From Caccoplasma sp905210875 (GTDB taxonomy: Bacteria > Bacteroidota > Bacteroidia > Bacteroidales > UBA11471), in contig OZ007034.1 in assembly GCA_963931635.1 (NCBI GenBank), positions 868,001 through 932,000 of the forward strand: 64,000 bases of DNA, in the 5' to 3' direction. Each line of letters starts with the position of its first letter. Within the stretch, counting starts at the first letter, position 1. Both the position numbers and the translations under genes were made by a program. Shown here piece after piece: positions 63,889 through 64,000 of this stretch. The notes beneath the pieces are model-generated. The model searched no databases and had not been told where the DNA came from. It worked only from the letters and a program-made list of their open reading frames with translations.

Positions 63889-64000
63889 ATGACCGCACAA
63901 GACTTTGAAATCATGGCCCCCGTGGGGTCGTACGAATCGCTCACCGCCGCCATTCAGGGCGGTGCCCACTCGATATACTTCGGCGTCGAAGGACTGAACA
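63889..64000 (+). CDS. U32 family peptidase (partial, 5' end only)
   Basis: The first 37 residues, MTAQDFEIMAPVGSYESL and onward to GGAHSIYFGVEGLN, match the N-terminal strand-loop region of U32 peptidases (collagenase-like; also tRNA/ubiquinone hydroxylation factors). The start lies three bases after the mutS stop, so the two are cotranscribed. The rest is outside the window. Confidence 0.85.
   Translation, partial: MTAQDFEIMAPVGSYESLTAAIQGGAHSIYFGVEGLN

Overview
The window is a stretch of chromosome from an anaerobic Bacteroidota, almost certainly Bacteroidales. The evidence is: two SusC/SusD pairs; a T9SS-type C-terminal tail on a leucine-rich-repeat protein; Bacteroidetes-only families (DUF4271, DUF4843, DUF4857, PKD-like lipoprotein); a 2-oxoacid:ferredoxin oxidoreductase; and about twenty copies of the Bacteroidetes -7 promoter element TAnnTTTG placed just before gene starts, with few Shine-Dalgarno sequences. 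The DNA is GC-rich for the order. Genus cannot be fixed from the sequence alone. No rRNA, CRISPR array, prophage or insertion sequence was seen.

Layout. 1-39,000 is mostly housekeeping: RNase HI (partial), aroK, korAB, an M16 peptidase, a SIS-domain arabinose-5-phosphate isomerase, a PfkB kinase, a phosphatase-like lipoprotein without its catalytic cysteine, a DEAD-box helicase, a GH3-like protein, metG, a flippase with a glycosyltransferase, alkD-like and D-2-hydroxyacid dehydrogenase genes on the minus strand, spmAB-like, then a tight ybeY-mnmG-apt-uvrC-dtd-mazG-deoC run with a perfect parS palindrome between mnmG and apt. Next come a polyprenyl synthase, polA, an MscS-type channel, ychF, a LOG-family protein, a DUF4271 protein with a very long Thr/Ala/Pro/Ser-rich N-terminus, hemD, rnpA, an in-frame yidD-tatD fusion, tyrS and tRNA-Gln.

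39,389-58,342 is the most distinctive part: thirteen same-strand genes with no gap over about 33 bases, ending in a strong terminator. In order they encode a short SusC, SusD, a second SusC carrying an STN signalling domain, SusD, a DUF4843 lipoprotein, a PKD-like lipoprotein, one ABC ATPase, two tandem permease/DUF4857 pairs, a polytopic membrane protein and a duplicated LRR protein with a T9SS tail. It looks like one dedicated envelope system coupling outer-membrane TonB-dependent import and surface lipoproteins to an unusual inner-membrane ABC machine without a binding protein. The substrate is unknown.

58,343-64,000 holds two identical tRNA-Asn genes (minus strand), a CtpA-type S41 protease, a NUDIX hydrolase, mutS and the start of a U32 peptidase gene.
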